The notes beneath the pieces were generated by a model. The model was not told the DNA's origin. It ran no database searches and worked only from the letters and a program-made list of their open reading frames with translations. A DNA stretch of 64,000 bases from Magnolia sinica (Eukaryota > Streptophyta > Magnoliopsida > Magnoliales > Magnoliaceae), in the NCBI RefSeq assembly GCF_029962835.1, contig NC_080579.1, forward strand, positions 79,997,959 through 80,061,958, in the 5' to 3' direction. The stretch's first letter is position 1; every line of letters starts with the position of its first letter. A program made the position numbers and the translations under genes. This document shows, one piece after another, positions 13,130 through 26,209 of the stretch.

Positions 13130-14482
13130 ATGGCAGACCTAGTTGATAATCCAAATCCAAATCTGCCATATCCAACTATAAATCAAAAAAGAGAAAATCA
13201 ACCTAATCCTCCTCTTGAGGATGAAAATGAAGTTCATAGGAATGTGTTAAACTAACCACGGACTTTACGTGAACATCTATACCCTGAAAGATCAACTTTA
13301 CCAGCTTGCATAGTATTGCTCATACAGGGAACATTGATTTTAAACCAGGTGTGATTCAATTGATTCCTAAATTTCATGGCTTAGATTCTGAAAGTCCCTA
13401 CTTGCACCTCAAGGACTTTGAGGAAGTAATTACAACGTTACAAGTAAACAATGGCAATAGGGATGTACTTAAGCTTAGGTTATTCTCATTTTCTCTAAAG
13501 GATCGGGCCAAAGCATGGCTCAACTCTCTAAGAACTAATACTATCACTTCGTGGCAAGCCTTAAGTAGAGAGTTTTTGAAAAAGTTCTTTCCCGAGCACA
13601 AAACAAATGCACTAAAACAAGAAATCATGTCATTCTCCCAAAAGGGGAATGAACTATTTTTTCAAGTTTGGGAGCGCTTCAAAGACATTCTAATCACTTG
13701 TCCACATCATGGTTATGAACCATGGCACGTGATTGATACTTTCCGAAAGGGGCTTACCATGGATACCCGTCAGTTCATAGAGATGATGTGTGGTGGAACC
13801 TTTCTTAACAAAGATCATAATGAGGCTTGGGATTTTCTAGATATGTTAGCAGAGAATACGTAGACATGCGATGTTTCTGCTAAATCAGACCAAACTAGAC
13901 TCATTCCTAGAGAGAAAGCGGGAATGGATGTCCTAAGAGAGGAAGACAACCTTAATGTAAAATTTGCTGCATTGGTTAGAAAGGTCGAAGCCTTGGAAAT
14001 TAGGAAGGTTGATATGGTTAAAGCAAATACTTCCTTAGGTAATTTTGTACCATTTGTGGTGGTACAAACCATGACACAAAGGATTTCCAATAATCTCAGT
14101 TGTACAAAATATCACGTATGAGCATGATCAAGCAAATGCTATAAATAATTACCAAAGGTCAGTTATGCAACCAATGGGAAACACGTATAATCCAAATTGG
14201 CATAACCATCCTAATCTTAGTTGAAGGAATGGACCACAAATTAATGTGTCTAATGCACCTCAAATGCCTCCACAAAATAACTTCTTTGGGGCACCTAACA
14301 ATGCACCATATGTGCCCCTGCCAAAGCGATCATCTGTGGAGGATGCATTGACCACACTTATGAACTCTCAAGCTCAAATGAAGAAGTCTCTAATCTAATC
14401 AAATTAGGAATTAAAGACAATTGTAGCCAGGATTGAGACTCAACTAAATGCTAGGGAAAAAGGCACCCTTCCTTCTCAACCT
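13130..14482 (+). pseudogene. Athila gag remnant
   Basis: A likely ATG lies at 13130. A TAA at about 13252 and a frame change precede the main open stretch 13306-13863, which reads as a gypsy/Athila capsid: FHGLDSESPYLHLKDFEE, then LFSFSLKDRAKAWLNSL and FPEHKT...KQEIMSF. A TAG at 13861 breaks it. A second open stretch (13924-14121) continues with a coiled-coil-like segment. A Cys/His region follows in another frame (TGTGGTGGTACAAACCATGA, about 14055), equivalent to an Athila-type CxxCGG-NH nucleocapsid motif. Gag would form the particle shell in the cytoplasm; this copy cannot make it intact. Confidence 0.85.
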
Positions 14483-15606
14483 ATGTCAAATTCTCGAAAC
14501 ACACATTTCATTGGAGACTCAAATCCAAGTGAGTTACATTATGAACAAGTTAAGGTCATCATTACCTTGAGAAGTGGAAAAGAGGTTGATAACAAGATAA
14601 TGCAACCGGTAGAAATACCGGAGGATGAGCCATTGTCTCAAGAAAAGGATGAACCGGCTATGGTTCAAGAGCCGCAACAGCAAAAAGATAAAGAGACTAA
14701 GTCATATGAGCCTCCAATTCCGTTCTCATCTAGACTTCAGAATCTAACTGTCCCCATGAAATATCAAGAGGTGTTGGATGTGCTTCAAAAGGTTAATGTC
14801 AATATTCCTCTGCTTGATGTCATTAGACAAATTTCATCATATGCTAAATATCTCAAGGACTTGTGCACTATAAAAAGAAAATTAAATGTGCACAAAAAGG
14901 CCCTCCTTACTGAGAAAGTGAGTGTTATCATTCAACAAAGGGTTGCACCCAAATACAAAGACCCGGGAAGTCCCACTATTCCTTGTATTATTGGAAATTT
15001 TCAAATTGAGCATGTTTTGCTAGATTTGGGTGCAAGTGTCAACTTAGTACCTTATTCGGTTTACAAAAAAAGGGGTTAGGTGAGTTTAAACTAACCACGA
15101 TTACATTCCAACTTGCTGACTGCTCTATTAAGGTACCAAGGAAAATTTTAGAGGACGTGCTAGTCCAAGTGGAGAAATTCTACTTCCCCATGGATTTTAT
15201 TGTACTAGACAATAAACCATGTGTAAATGCTAGCACTCAAGTTCCCATCATTTTATGCCGCCCATTCCTAGCAACTTCAAATGCAATCATAAATTGCAGG
15301 AATGGAATGATGAACTTGTCTTTTGGTAACATGACTCTAGAGCTAAATATTTTCAATATATGTAAGCAGCCCATTGATAATAATGAGATCCATGAGCTGA
15401 ATTTCATGGACCGCTTGATGGAAGAAGAGGAATTGGAACCTAGTCTGACTGAGGAATTGATTCAAGTCATTAGAGACTTGAAAAATTCTGATTTAGAAAA
15501 ATTGCTTGCTGAAATTTCTGATGATAATGAGAGCACTACCACCCAGGACATTGGTATGTACCAATGGAGACCGTGCACTCAAATTCTATCTATCGAGGAC
15601 TTGTGA
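14483..15606 (+). pseudogene. Athila gag C-terminus and aspartic protease remnant
   Basis: The first stretch (14483-15079, 198 aa) runs through an acidic, Gln-rich linker. It ends in the retropepsin region IEHVLLDLGASVNLVPYSV, where the catalytic triad reads DLG rather than the usual D(S/T)G seen in active proteases. A stop at 15077 and a frame change separate it from 15157-15606. That second stretch holds the C-terminal half of the protease, with IILCRPFLATSNAIIN (cf. the ILGRPFL motif of the family), followed by an acidic spacer. The protease would cleave the gag-pol polyprotein. Confidence 0.85.
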
Positions 15607-15743
15607 CCTCTGCCATCACCAATCAATATTCCAAATCTTGATTTAAAACCACTACCAAATGAACTTAAGTATGTATACTTAGGTGAAAATAAAACTTATC
15701 CTGTGGTGACTCTTCATTTTTAGAGAAGGATCAAGAGATTAAA

Positions 15744-16916
15744 TTGTTGAAAGTTCTAAGGGACCACAAAGGAGCCTTGGGCTGGACCATTTCTGACATC
15801 AAAGGTATAAGCCCTTCCATATGCACCCATCGGATCCACCTCGATGATGACGCCAAATCAATTAGACAACCTCAAAGGCGTCTCAATCCAAACATGATGA
15901 AAGTTGTAAAAAATGAAGTGATCAAATTATTGGATGTAGGAATCATCTACCCAATATCCGATAGTGTTTGGGTAAGTCCAACTCAAATAGTCCCAAAGAA
16001 ATCTGGAATAATTATTGTGTAGAATTCTAATAATGAACTCATACCAACACGTGTCACCACTGGTTGACGTGTTTGCATTGACTATAGAAAATTAAACCAA
16101 GTCACAAAGAAGGACCATTTTCCTCTACTATTTATTAATCAAGTTTTAGAGAGGGTAGCAGGTCACTCCTTCTATAGTTTTCTTGATGGATATTCCGGAT
16201 ATAACCAAATAGAGATAACCCTAGAAGACCAAGAGAAAACCACGTTCACTTGTCCATTTGGCACGTTTGCTTTCAAATGGATGTCATTTGGATTGTGTAA
16301 CATCCCAGCAACTTTCCAACGATGTATGTTAAGTATTTTTTCAAATATGGTTGGAAAGTTTCTTGAGGTTTTCATGAACGACTTCTCTGTATTTGGGAGT
16401 AGTTTTAAGGAATGCATCAACAATTTATCTCTTGTCTTGTCCAAGTGTGAAGAGAAACACCTCATCTTAAATTGGGAGAAATGTCATTTCATGGTTCAAA
16501 AGGGAATTGTTTTAGGCCATGTTATCTCCAAAAATGGAATCGAGGTAGATCGCTCAAAAGTTGACATTATAACTAATCTACCTATCCCCCGAACTGTTAG
16601 AGATATTGGATCACTTATAGGGCATGCTGGTTTTTATAGAAGATTCATCAAGGACTTTAGTGTCATTACTAGACCCTTGACTAATCTTCTTGAAAAGGAT
16701 GTTCCATTTAAATGGACAGATGAGTGTGCAAGTGCCTTTAATAAAATTAAATCATCCCTTACCACTACACCTATCATGCGTTCACCAGATTGGACACTTC
16801 CTTTTAAACTAATGTGCGATGCAAGTGATTATGTCATAGGGGTTGTTTTGGGCCAAAAGAAAGATAAACGGCCCTACGTTATTCACTATGCGAGTAGAAC
16901 TCTAAACTCGGCCTAA
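15744..16916 (+). pseudogene. Athila reverse transcriptase and RNase H start, remnant
   Basis: The N-terminal part (15744-16022) ends at TAG 16020. The palm resumes about 16064 with VCIDYRKLNQ, then SFLDGYSGYNQI and FGTFAFKWMSFGLCNIPATF, and is open 16281-16914. The metal-binding motif reads FMNDFSVFG. The first Asp of the usual F/YxDD pair is Asn, which would abolish polymerisation independently of the stops. The connection domain (VLGHVISKNGIEV, HAGFYRRFIKDFS) and the first RNase H motif (KLMCDASDYVIGVVLG) follow. The ORF ends at TAA 16914, in frame with the next one. Confidence 0.92.
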
Positions 16917-18534
16917 GTGAACTACTCGACAACTAAAAAAGAGTTACTTGTAGTAGTTTTTGCTTTGAATAAGTTTAGGTCCTACTTGCTGGGATCCAAA
17001 GTAGTCATTTTCACAGACCACTCGACTTTAAAATATTTGTTATCTAAGAAGGATGCAAAGCCGAGACTTTTGAGATGGATCCTCGTACTCCAAGAATTTG
17101 ACTTAGAGATAAAAGATAAGAAAGGAATAGAAAATGTAGTAGCCGATCACCTTTCTAGATTGGTGTTAGATGATTCCACTGAGGAGATGCATATTCAGGA
17201 CACTTTCCCTGATGAACAATTATTTATGATCTCCAAATTGCCATGGTATGCAAATATAGTGAACTATCTTGTAACGGGAAAAATGTCATATCATTGGAAG
17301 TCACAAGATAAGAAGCGTTTTGAAACCGAGGTTAGGAGCTTCTTCTGGGATGACCCGTATTTATATAAATATGGGACTGATCAGATTTTTAGACGTTGTG
17401 TCCCAGAGGATGAAGTTCAGAGTGTTATTTCCTTTTGTCACATGGAAGCATGTAGTGGCCATTTTTCTGCTAAGAAAACCACTGCAAAAATCCTGCAGTG
17501 CGGTTTTTACTGGCCCACCATATTTAAAGACACTCATGCTTTCTGTGTTGCTTGTGATAGATGTCAAAGGTTGGGAAGAGTGTCCCGGCGCAACATGATG
17601 CCTTTATCCCCAATTTTACCATTGGAGATTTTTTATTATTGGGGTATTGATTTTATGGGCCCATTTCCATCTTCTTTTGGATTTCTTTATATATTGGTTG
17701 GTGTGGACTATGTTTCAAAGTAGATTGAGGCAGTTCCAAGTAGGACCAATGACAACAAAGTGGCCATACGATTCCTCAAGGAAAATATTTTTTCTAGATT
17801 TGGAACTCCAAAAGCCATCATTAGTGATAGTGGGTCTCACTTTTGCAATAGGACATTTGAGGCTTTGATAAAGAAATATGGCATCAAGCATAAAGTGAGC
17901 ACCACATACCACCCACAAACGAGTGGACACGGTGAGATTTCTAATCAGGAAATCAAATACATTTTAGAGAAAACTATAAGGCCAGATAGGAAGGATTGGT
18001 CCCTCAGACTATCCGACGCTTTATAGGCTTATAGGACTTTATAAGACCCCAATTGGAATGTCTCTATACAGATTAGTGTATGGGGAGGCTTGTCACTTAC
18101 CTGTGGAATTGGAACATAAAGCCTACTGGGCAATAAAGAAATTAAACTTTGATATGGATCAAGCAAGTGGGCAAAGGAAATTAGAGTTGAATGAATTAGA
18201 GGAGCTGAGAAGAGATTCTTATAAAAATTCTAAAATCTACAAAGAGATAACCAAAGCTTTTCATGACAAAAATATCCTAAGGAAGAATTTTGAACCTCAA
18301 CAAAAGGTCCTATTGTACAATTCCTGTCTCCAGTTCTTTCCGGGAAAGTTAAGATCAAGATGGATAGGCCCCTTCATTGTGAAGAATGTTTATACTCATG
18401 TGGTTGTTGAAACTGAAAATTCACGTAATGGCAATGTGTACAAGATTAATGGTCAGAGATTGAAGCCTTATGTGGAAAACTTTCATTTGGAAGAGGAGTC
18501 TTTCCCTCTTCATGAGCCAAAATATTCAGATTGA
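16917..18534 (+). pseudogene. Athila RNase H and integrase remnant
   Basis: In the same frame as the RT, 16917-17723 gives RNase H ([35 protein letters not shown]). It then gives the integrase HHCC finger (HMEACSGHF ... [11 protein letters not shown]) and the start of the catalytic core ([12 protein letters not shown]). A TAG at 17721 replaces a codon of the YVSK-IEAV block. The core continues in the same frame at 17760-18026 (KAIISDSGSHFCN, TTYHPQTSGHGEISNQEI). A stop at 18024 and a frame change lead to the C-terminal domain 18058-18534 ([33 protein letters not shown]). Integrase would join element DNA to the chromosome; this copy is broken at least three times. Confidence 0.92.
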
Positions 18535-19874
18535 TGCTCCTGGTCTGAGGGAGCATTTGTGTAGGATTTGTATCATATTCAATTTTTTTAGTGTCACATA
18601 GCAGGTGAGTTTTTTATGGTAGGTTATCCACCCTTTCTTTTATTTTTATGTTCTCTGCATTACATTATCATTACATTGAGGACAATATAGATTTTAGGTT
18701 GGGGGGTGTGGATAGTCATCCATGTGAAGGGGTTTTTTTTTGGGGGGTTTCAGTTTATTTTATTATTATTTTTATTATTTTTATGTTTCAGTTAGGTTTA
18801 AGTTTATTTTTTTTAGGTTTATGGAAAAAAAAAATTTAACATTTTCAAAATAATTTTTTATATACAAGAATGTGAACATGATATTTTACGAATTCCAAAG
18901 GCAAAGTTAATACTTAGTCTAGGTTGATAGTAGTCAGAAATTTGATAACTGAAAATTATAGACTTGAGTTCAATTATCTAATCACTAATTTAAAGTGAGT
19001 TATAATTTGATGTACTAAATTCACAATACACCCTAGCTAACTAAGTAAGGAATATGATATGTAAACTAGAATAACAACTTTTGATACAAATAAGGTTGAA
19101 TGAACTAGTACCATTGATATATGTTTAAAAGAGAGAATATTAAAGGAAAAAAGAGTGATGGAAAAAAGAAATTTTTATTATAGAGCATGAATGCAATGAC
19201 CATAACAATCGTGTCAGTAATCCGGAGTAAGGATACCTAAGTATCTATTACTGTTACCATTACAAGTACGATACCTTAGGTTAAGAAGCAAACCCGGTGG
19301 GAATCTTCATCTAAGGGTGATGTATAATAATGAAGATATGATGATAAAAGAAGAAATGTCATGAAAAAAATGAGATAACTAGAGATTTCATATTCCTAGG
19401 ATGATTGAAAGGAGTTAGGATAGGGAACATGCATATTTCTCAAAGTTAGACTAGTGCCATGGAGCACCTAAGTATATTGGATCATAACTATTCTAAATTT
19501 TGATTAGCTTTCTGAACTCAAGGATGTAATGGATTAGGAAATTAAAATTCTATCTAACTTTAGACTTAGGGTAAGTATTGTTTTGCTTTCGAATTCATTT
19601 GATAAATGGAGGTATAATTGTATAAATTTCTGAGTGTTGAACTGCTTTTCATATTTTCAATGTTTGTGGGTAACATTTCTGTAAACTTTCACGAGACTAT
19701 AACTCGTCCACTAGGGAAAACCTAGGGGTTTAAAGGCTTGTTGCATATGCTAAATACAATCGAGATTACTTGCGAAAGTGATGTAGTTAGAATTTTAAAT
19801 TTTATTTTTAGAATTAATTTTTATTCTTATTTTTATTTTTCTTCGCTTATTTTGCTCGAGACTAGCAAAATATT
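18535..19874 (+). other. Non-coding 3' region of the Athila-like element
   Basis: The region is AT-rich with no supported ORF. It contains the conserved ATTGAGGACAATATAGATTT followed by a G-rich tract (about 18675-18710), shared with the outer element. No envelope-like reading frame (signal peptide or membrane segments) was seen. Confidence 0.7.
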
Positions 19875-19885
19875 GGTTGGGGGTG
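19875..19885 (+). other. Polypurine tract of the Athila-like element
   Basis: GGTTGGGGGTG lies immediately 5' of the right LTR, the expected primer for plus-strand synthesis. Confidence 0.85.
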
Positions 19886-21182
19886 TGTTGAGACTCAAAT
19901 ATTGTATAATTTTTTCCATTTACATCTTGGTTTTATGAACATGAATCAGCTTAATGTTCTATCATGTATGTATTACAAGGTGAATTTAAGAGCTTAGATT
20001 AAAAAAGGGTGCTAAGAAGTATAGATTTAATGCTCAAGAATCACCAAAGCAAAAGATGGATCTTAGGAGACGAAGATTGAAAAATTCACATGCCAAAAAT
20101 TCAAGAAAGCCAAGTGAGGAATGAAAAGAATCGAAGATTTGAAGTAAAGAATCTTGAAATCGTCCTGAAAAGTGTATTCTAAAGCTCTGAAGTCTATTTT
20201 GAAAAACTACGCAGCAAGAAGTCTATTTTAAACGAATTATGCAGCGAGAAGTCTATTTTAAGAAAATATGTATATTTGAGGCATTTTCTAGGGTTTTTTA
20301 ATTTTGTATGAAAATTGGAGTTTCCTACTTATAAATAGGGCTTCTTAGGGCATTCTTAAACATCATTAGAAGCATTCAAGACCAATATTTAGGGTTTTTA
20401 AAGAGTTTTTAGTTTTATTAAAGCTTTATAAGTTGTTTTTTTATTTTAGATCTTTTCTATTTACATTTTTTTCTTCTTTCTTTCTTGTTGCTTTTTATTT
20501 CTTCAATTTAATTATGTTTTTCTAAGTTCCTTCTAGCCCAAGCTAGAAGGGAAGCACATGGGTTTAATAATTTTTTAAGATTATAATTATTGATTGTTTT
20601 AATGATGAGAAGAATGGTGTATGCATGTTATCTATTATTTAGGTTTTATTTTTTATCCTCTTGTAAGATCCATATGTTTCCATCATATGAGATCCACATT
20701 GATGGATAGGCTTACCCTAGATCAATCAGATTTCCTAGATATGAGAGGTTCTCAACCTGTTATATTTCTTTGATATTCATTATCCTATAGATATTGAATA
20801 CTTAAAATCACTGGCGCTTAAGAATATATGTCAATGGTGCAAATCCATTATTTTCTAATCTTTTATATCATTTATTAAAATACTTAAACTGTTTTATTTT
20901 CCGATTAGGCTGACCATAGTGCTCAGATCCTAGTTGTGTTATCCAAGTCATCATGATTTTGGAATATTAACTTATGTATGGAACTTTGAAGCTTAGGTGT
21001 TATTTTATTCAGTTGAATTACATCCATTCAAAAATCCCAAAATCAAATCAGCAGATTAATTTTTATTACTTAGTTTGTTTTGCATTTGATTTTTTGCTTC
21101 TCACAATTCATCTCCCTGTGGGATCGACCCTGTATTCACGGGATATTAGTTACGAACCTCTACACTTGGAGGCAAGCAATCA
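19886..21182 (+). repeat. 3' LTR of the Athila-like element
   Basis: The LTR is 1,297 bp, TGTTGAGACTC...CAATCA, homologous to 11164-12440. TATAAATA lies at 20330-20337. Divergence from the 5' LTR looks higher in the first ~200 bp (near 10%) than further in (near 5%), by eye. Confidence 0.95.
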
Positions 21183-21187
21183 GCCAC

Positions 21188-22540
21188 ACCTACTCCACTC
21201 TATAAAATCACAAACCACGTGATATTAGCTTTCACTATAAACAAGTTTTTCATAGGGTCACCTTAAAACCAATACAGTTGTGATTTTAAAGGGCTTATCA
21301 CAAACAAAAACCTCACACCGAGATTTTTTGGCTATCTCAGTCAAAACCAACACATGAGATTTTCTGGCTATCTCAAAGAAACCAAAATACAAAAAATAAA
21401 AATGTACTTATCTTCTCCTTGAAGACGTTCTTGATGTAGTTTATAGAACCGCTTTGCTTGAAGTAGAATGTTCAATATCCAGTAACACAAACAAAGGTTC
21501 TAGGTTCTAGATTCACTTTAAATTAATTCAAACCAAAAGCTACTTATTTGAATTCCTCAGATCTCAAAGAAGAGTGATTACTCTCTTTAAAAATAAAATT
21601 CATGAAAAGAGATTAAAGAATTAAAATAAAAAACTATATAGACAAAATATTAAGATACCGTGCAATAGCTTGAAGATAGTGGAGACTTCTCTCTCTCTCT
21701 TTGTGAAGGCTTTTACTAGCTTGGATGAATAATTTTGGATTGAGAGAAGGCTTCTATTTATAGGCTAAAAAGTTGTTGCTTTGACTCATCTAAGGTCTCC
21801 TTCGACTCATCTAAGATCTAACCGAATTTTAAATTTTGAGCGCGATCGGATAAAACTATTCTTCAACTGGTCGAATGCCCTACTTGACTAGTCGAGGGCC
21901 CTATTCGACTGGTCGAGCAAAGGCTTCGACTGGTCGAGGGTGCCAAATTTTAGTTGTTGGACTTCGAGTCAAGCAATCCTCAACTGGTCAAAGGACCCTC
22001 TTCGACTGGTTGAGCATGCTGCTTAATTGATCAAAAAAACAACAGAAATATCCGTTTTTTAGAATTTAAACTTGGACTGGTCGAAGATTTTCTTAGACCA
22101 ATCGAGCTACAGCTTATACTAGTCAAACTTAAGCCTAACCAAAGTATAAAAATCCATAAAAGTTTGTCTTTTGAAAGCACGTAAGTCTAAGCTTTTTTAG
22201 GGTCTGTTATACCTGAGAAGACTGGACATTGAAGTTTAAAGCTTATTCTTCATCTTAAATCTTCAATAGAGTATAGTAGATCTTCTACTTGAAGTGTATT
22301 GAAGGTGGAGCTTGATCTTCTACTTGAAGTGTAGTAGAACTTGAACTCATTTTAGCTTGAACTTTTCAACTTTATGACTTGTACTTAAGCTTGAACTTTC
22401 ATGACTTGTACTTAAGCTTGAGTTTTCCAACTTTATAACTTGAACTTTCCATCTTAATCCACATTAGACAGACTACAACACAAGCTATTTTGTTTAAACG
22501 AAATTTGACAAACAATGATGTAATTTAAACAATATAGCAC
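21188..22540 (-). mobile_element. LTR-like segment, right part
   Basis: This continues the segment interrupted at 11158. It contains repeated CGACTGGTCGAG phrases (about 21880-22090) and a TATTTATAGGC promoter-like box near 21752 followed by a CT-rich tract on the reverse strand. Near 22300-22440 are repeats of ACTTGAACTTTC and GATCTTCTACTTGAAGTGTA. The pattern resembles the U3-R part of a copia-type LTR in reverse orientation. No ORF is supported, and its outer end near 22540 is approximate. Confidence 0.4.
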
Positions 22541-23011
22541 TTACAGAAAGAAGTTACCAAATTAGAAGTTTCTATTTTGGGATCCTGCAGAAGAAAAAAG
22601 AAAGTGAATTAGTTTCTAAAAAGAACTAAGAAAGCAACCTAGTTTCTAAATAAATAAATAAATAAAAAGGAAAGTTTCTAAAAATAGAAAGTAAGTTAGT
22701 TTCTAAAAACACAAAAAACAAAAAAAAAAAAAAAAAGGAAAGGAAATCAATTTCTAAAAACAGATTAGGAAAGTTTCTAAAAAATAAAAAATTAGTTTCT
22801 AAAAACAAATTAGGAAAGTTTCTATCCTAGAATTAGAAAGTAAATTAGTTTCTAAATACAAAAAAGGAAAGTTTCTAAACCTAAAAATAAAAAGATAAGT
22901 TAGTTTATAAAATAATTCTGAAAAAAATCCTAACCTGAAAATAGAAAGTAGAAAAATCATAATCTTAACCTAATTCCAAAACTAATCAAATCTAGAAAAC
23001 GCAACCGTCAA
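22541..23011 (-). other. Leader of the outer Athila-like element
   Basis: The stretch is A-rich, with tandem AGTTTCTAAAAACAAATTAG-type units, next to the primer-binding site. No gene is present. It shares sequence with 10511-10790. Confidence 0.6.
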
Positions 23012-23029
23012 TCCCCGACAATGACGCCA
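23012..23029 (-). other. Primer-binding site of the outer Athila-like element
   Basis: The minus strand reads TGGCGTCATTGTCGGGGA, a tRNA-Asp-type Athila site, 6 bp inside the LTR end. It fixes the element as minus-strand. Confidence 0.88.
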
Positions 23030-23035
23030 AAAACT

Positions 23036-24373
23036 TGTTCTCAACCCCAAGTGTATGGTCTCGATGTAGTAATAATCCTGGTGAGACCAAGGTCGAATCC
23101 ATTGGGATTTAAACTTGTACGTTTCTGAAATTAACTAGAAGTAGAACTAGAAGAAGATGTGAAACTAATTCTGAAGTATTTGAGAGAGTAATTGTGAATT
23201 AAGTAATTAAAACTAAGAATTTAAAGGTGGGAACTAGGGTGTCAAGGATCCACTTGTAGTGATCAGGGAGCCCTCTTGCTTGATTCAAGTAACACAATTA
23301 GAATTGGAGTCCTATCTTATTCAATTGGAAAATATATCAATAAAACCAAATCTGAACTTCCATTGACCTGATTCTCAATAAAGGAGAACTATGATAATTG
23401 GCAGGGATTCCATCACCAAACCATGCGCGGGAGACAATGGCAAACAACAGGATTTACCAATCCCATAATCTCAAAGCAGGAGAATTGTGAAGGTTAGGAA
23501 GGATTCCATCACCCTATCATGCCCAAGGGACGATGGTGAACAACATGACTTACTAATTTCACAATCTCAAATCAGGTAAAAAAAAAATACTCAAAGCTAT
23601 TACAAATCTACTGTAATTTGAGTCACAATAAACCATTAAAAACTGAAAGTATTTCTTAAATATCAAATTAGAATTCATGGAGTTCAACATAAACATGAAT
23701 CAAAGCAATAAAAACATCTTATCATGCTACAAGCTTCACCTTTTAGCCCTAGCTAAGAGGTTTAGCCAACCATAGATATGATTCGATCTAAAACTCTAGA
23801 AGAAAGAATGAAAACAACTAATGAAAAATAAGAAAAACTCTTGGCGACGGCTTCTCCAACATTTTGCTTCACTCCTTAAACCCTAGAAAATGCCTTAAAC
23901 ATCCTAGGGTGTCCTATTTATAGTTTTGGAACTCCAATTTTCGCACCTACTTGGAAAACTCTAGAAGTCGCCTTAAAGTTCTGTAGTTTGCTAAAATAAA
24001 CTTTACTCTGTGCAGTTTCCAAAATAGACTTCACTCTGCGCAATTTTACAAAATGACCCAGAGTTTCAAAATATGTTTTTTCATGACGATTTTAGGATTC
24101 CTTTTCTTCACTTCAAATATTTGATTCTCTTCATTCTTCACTTGGTTTTCTCGGATCTTTGACATGTGAATTCTGTAATCTTGATCTCCTAAGATCCATC
24201 TCTTGCCTCGGTGATTTTTGAGCATCAAATCCATGCTTTTAGCACCCTTTTCAATTCAGGCTCTTAAATTCACCTTGCAATACAAACATGAGTAAAATAG
24301 AACATTAAGTATTATCATGTTCATAAAACCAAGATATAAATGAGAGATAATATGCAATATTTGACCCTCAACA
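23036..24373 (-). repeat. Athila-like LTR, full copy (5' LTR on the minus strand)
   Basis: The LTR is 1,338 bp, starting TGTTCTCAACC and ending CCCTCAACA on the plus strand (TG...CA). It matches 1-334 plus 6255-7134, which shows the first copy was split by an insertion. The right flank is ATATT; its partner TSD lies outside the window. Confidence 0.9.
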
Positions 24374-26209
24374 ATATTAAGAATGGTTATAAGTGGATCT
24401 TTGTGCTCTAATGTTTTGCTTTATTGATTTTTCTTTAAATTATCTTAACTCCAATGATTACTTCTTAAAAATTAATTTCATAGTTAGTTTTAATTCTAGT
24501 TTTAAAGTATTATAGAAAACGCGCAAATAAAAGTCCATGTGAGTTCGATTGTGGTCTCACTGAGTAAAATTGCCCAGACAGTTTACAAGTATTTTTCGAA
24601 AAAAATTATTGATTGATCAAGACTGTCCAAAACTATCCAGAGACCGATCTGAATATTTCAAAGTTCACTTGATTGATCGACCAGGTAGTTGATTGATCAA
24701 ATCCCTGTTTCATGTACAAATTTAAGACATCTCATAATATTGACATTGTTTAAAATTGATTTTTATTTTTAAGTAGTTATTTGTTTGATACTAAAGATAT
24801 TCATATTTCTTAGACAATGATCATCTCATGCTATAGAAGATATGCTATAGATCAGAATAATGATTATTTCATAGGTTTTTTTTCGTTCTTTTACATTCTA
24901 AATAATAGAAATAAATCGAATTTAAAAAAAAAATGAATTCCCCCAAATTCAAATGGACATTAAATCTTTAATAAGTTGTCCATAAATAGAATCAAGCAAA
25001 AAATAAATGAAGCAAATGTTGAGAAACTTTTAATGCATGGGCCATACACTGTCTCCCATCCGGCACACCTTTCCAAATGAATCAATGGCCCCACTTACAA
25101 GCTAAAAACCTGAACTTACTGTACAATCTCAATTGGGGGATTAAAAAAAATGTTGGCCACAATTTGAAGGTTATGATTGTCCTGAGCACAGTGGGTCCAA
25201 ATGCAACAGTAATGATGTGCTACTTTGTATTTCTAGGGTGCATGGTTAAGAGATCCTTACCATTGACTTAACCCAGATGGAATGGATGGGTCGTAGAAAT
25301 TCTTGTGCAGTCAGATGTATGTAATGATGGGATCGATGGTGTAGACATTATGTAAAAGGCATAGTAACTTTCCCAAATAATCTTAATGGGTCGGACCTAC
25401 TGATGGTTGAACCATCCAATCTAGAATTATTTTAGAAAAACTCCATCCACGCCCGTAATATCAATAGTTTGGATCACCGAGCATGCCCGCACTTGTATGC
25501 ACCAGATAGGATGCATTAAGACCCAGCATTCCAATCGTTTGGATCATGGGACCTGGACCCATGACACAAAAGGATCTTCGATAAGAAAAACTTTCATACT
25601 CTGTCCGAGTTAGATGATACTCACGCACTCTAACATAGAATTGCACACTTGGTATACAAATACAGACTAAACTGTCCTAACTATATGAGTTCCTATTTAG
25701 ATAGATCATGAACTAAAAGTTGGGATTAGTTAATTATCTGATTGTGGGATTGATGGGCATTTAGAGCCTATATGATTGTTGGGAATTCATTCTCTATAGC
25801 TTTTATTTCTCCCGGGCAATGTTAGAGTTGGTTTGGAATTTTTGGAAGAATGATTAAATCTTATTTGATTGTTACACATTTTTCATGAAAACTAGAAAAT
25901 AAAATAAAATAAAATAATGTAAGGGGTCATCTGGTGTCCAATTAATAAGAGCTTATTCGCTTGTTCTAAAATAAAAAAAAAAACTCTTATTTAAAAAATA
26001 GACGTTTAGTAAAGTTTTAATTTTTCTACTTAATTTTAAAATATAAAAATAAAAAGAAAAAAAATAAAACTAGCCAAAAAATAAAACTCTTAAGGACTTA
26101 TTTGACTTAAACTAGATATTTTTGACTAATTTTGTGACAAATTTGCCATAAAACTTTTCTAGTAATTCTCACCTTTCCTTCTTTTTTTCCCTATAGTCTC
26201 TAATGTGAG
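24374..26209. other. Intergenic, no gene seen
   Basis: The sequence is AT-rich. GATTGATCAA / GATTGATCGACC repeats at 24600-24710 look like a relic of another LTR. The rest shows no coding signal. Confidence 0.6.

Larger units (their letters stand above)
11164..21182 (+). mobile_element. Complete Athila-like Ty3/gypsy retrotransposon (dead)
   Basis: This is a 10,019-bp element flanked by a perfect GCCAC duplication (11159-11163 and 21183-21187). It has two TG...CA LTRs, a tRNA-Asp-type primer-binding site, gag, protease, reverse transcriptase, RNase H and integrase remnants in that order, and a polypurine tract before the right LTR. Several nonsense codons, frameshifts and a changed catalytic residue show it cannot encode its own enzymes now. 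About 1.3 kb downstream of pol carries no detectable env-like ORF. The LTRs differ by roughly 5-10% by eye, so the insertion is old relative to the gypsy element at 32335. Confidence 0.95.
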
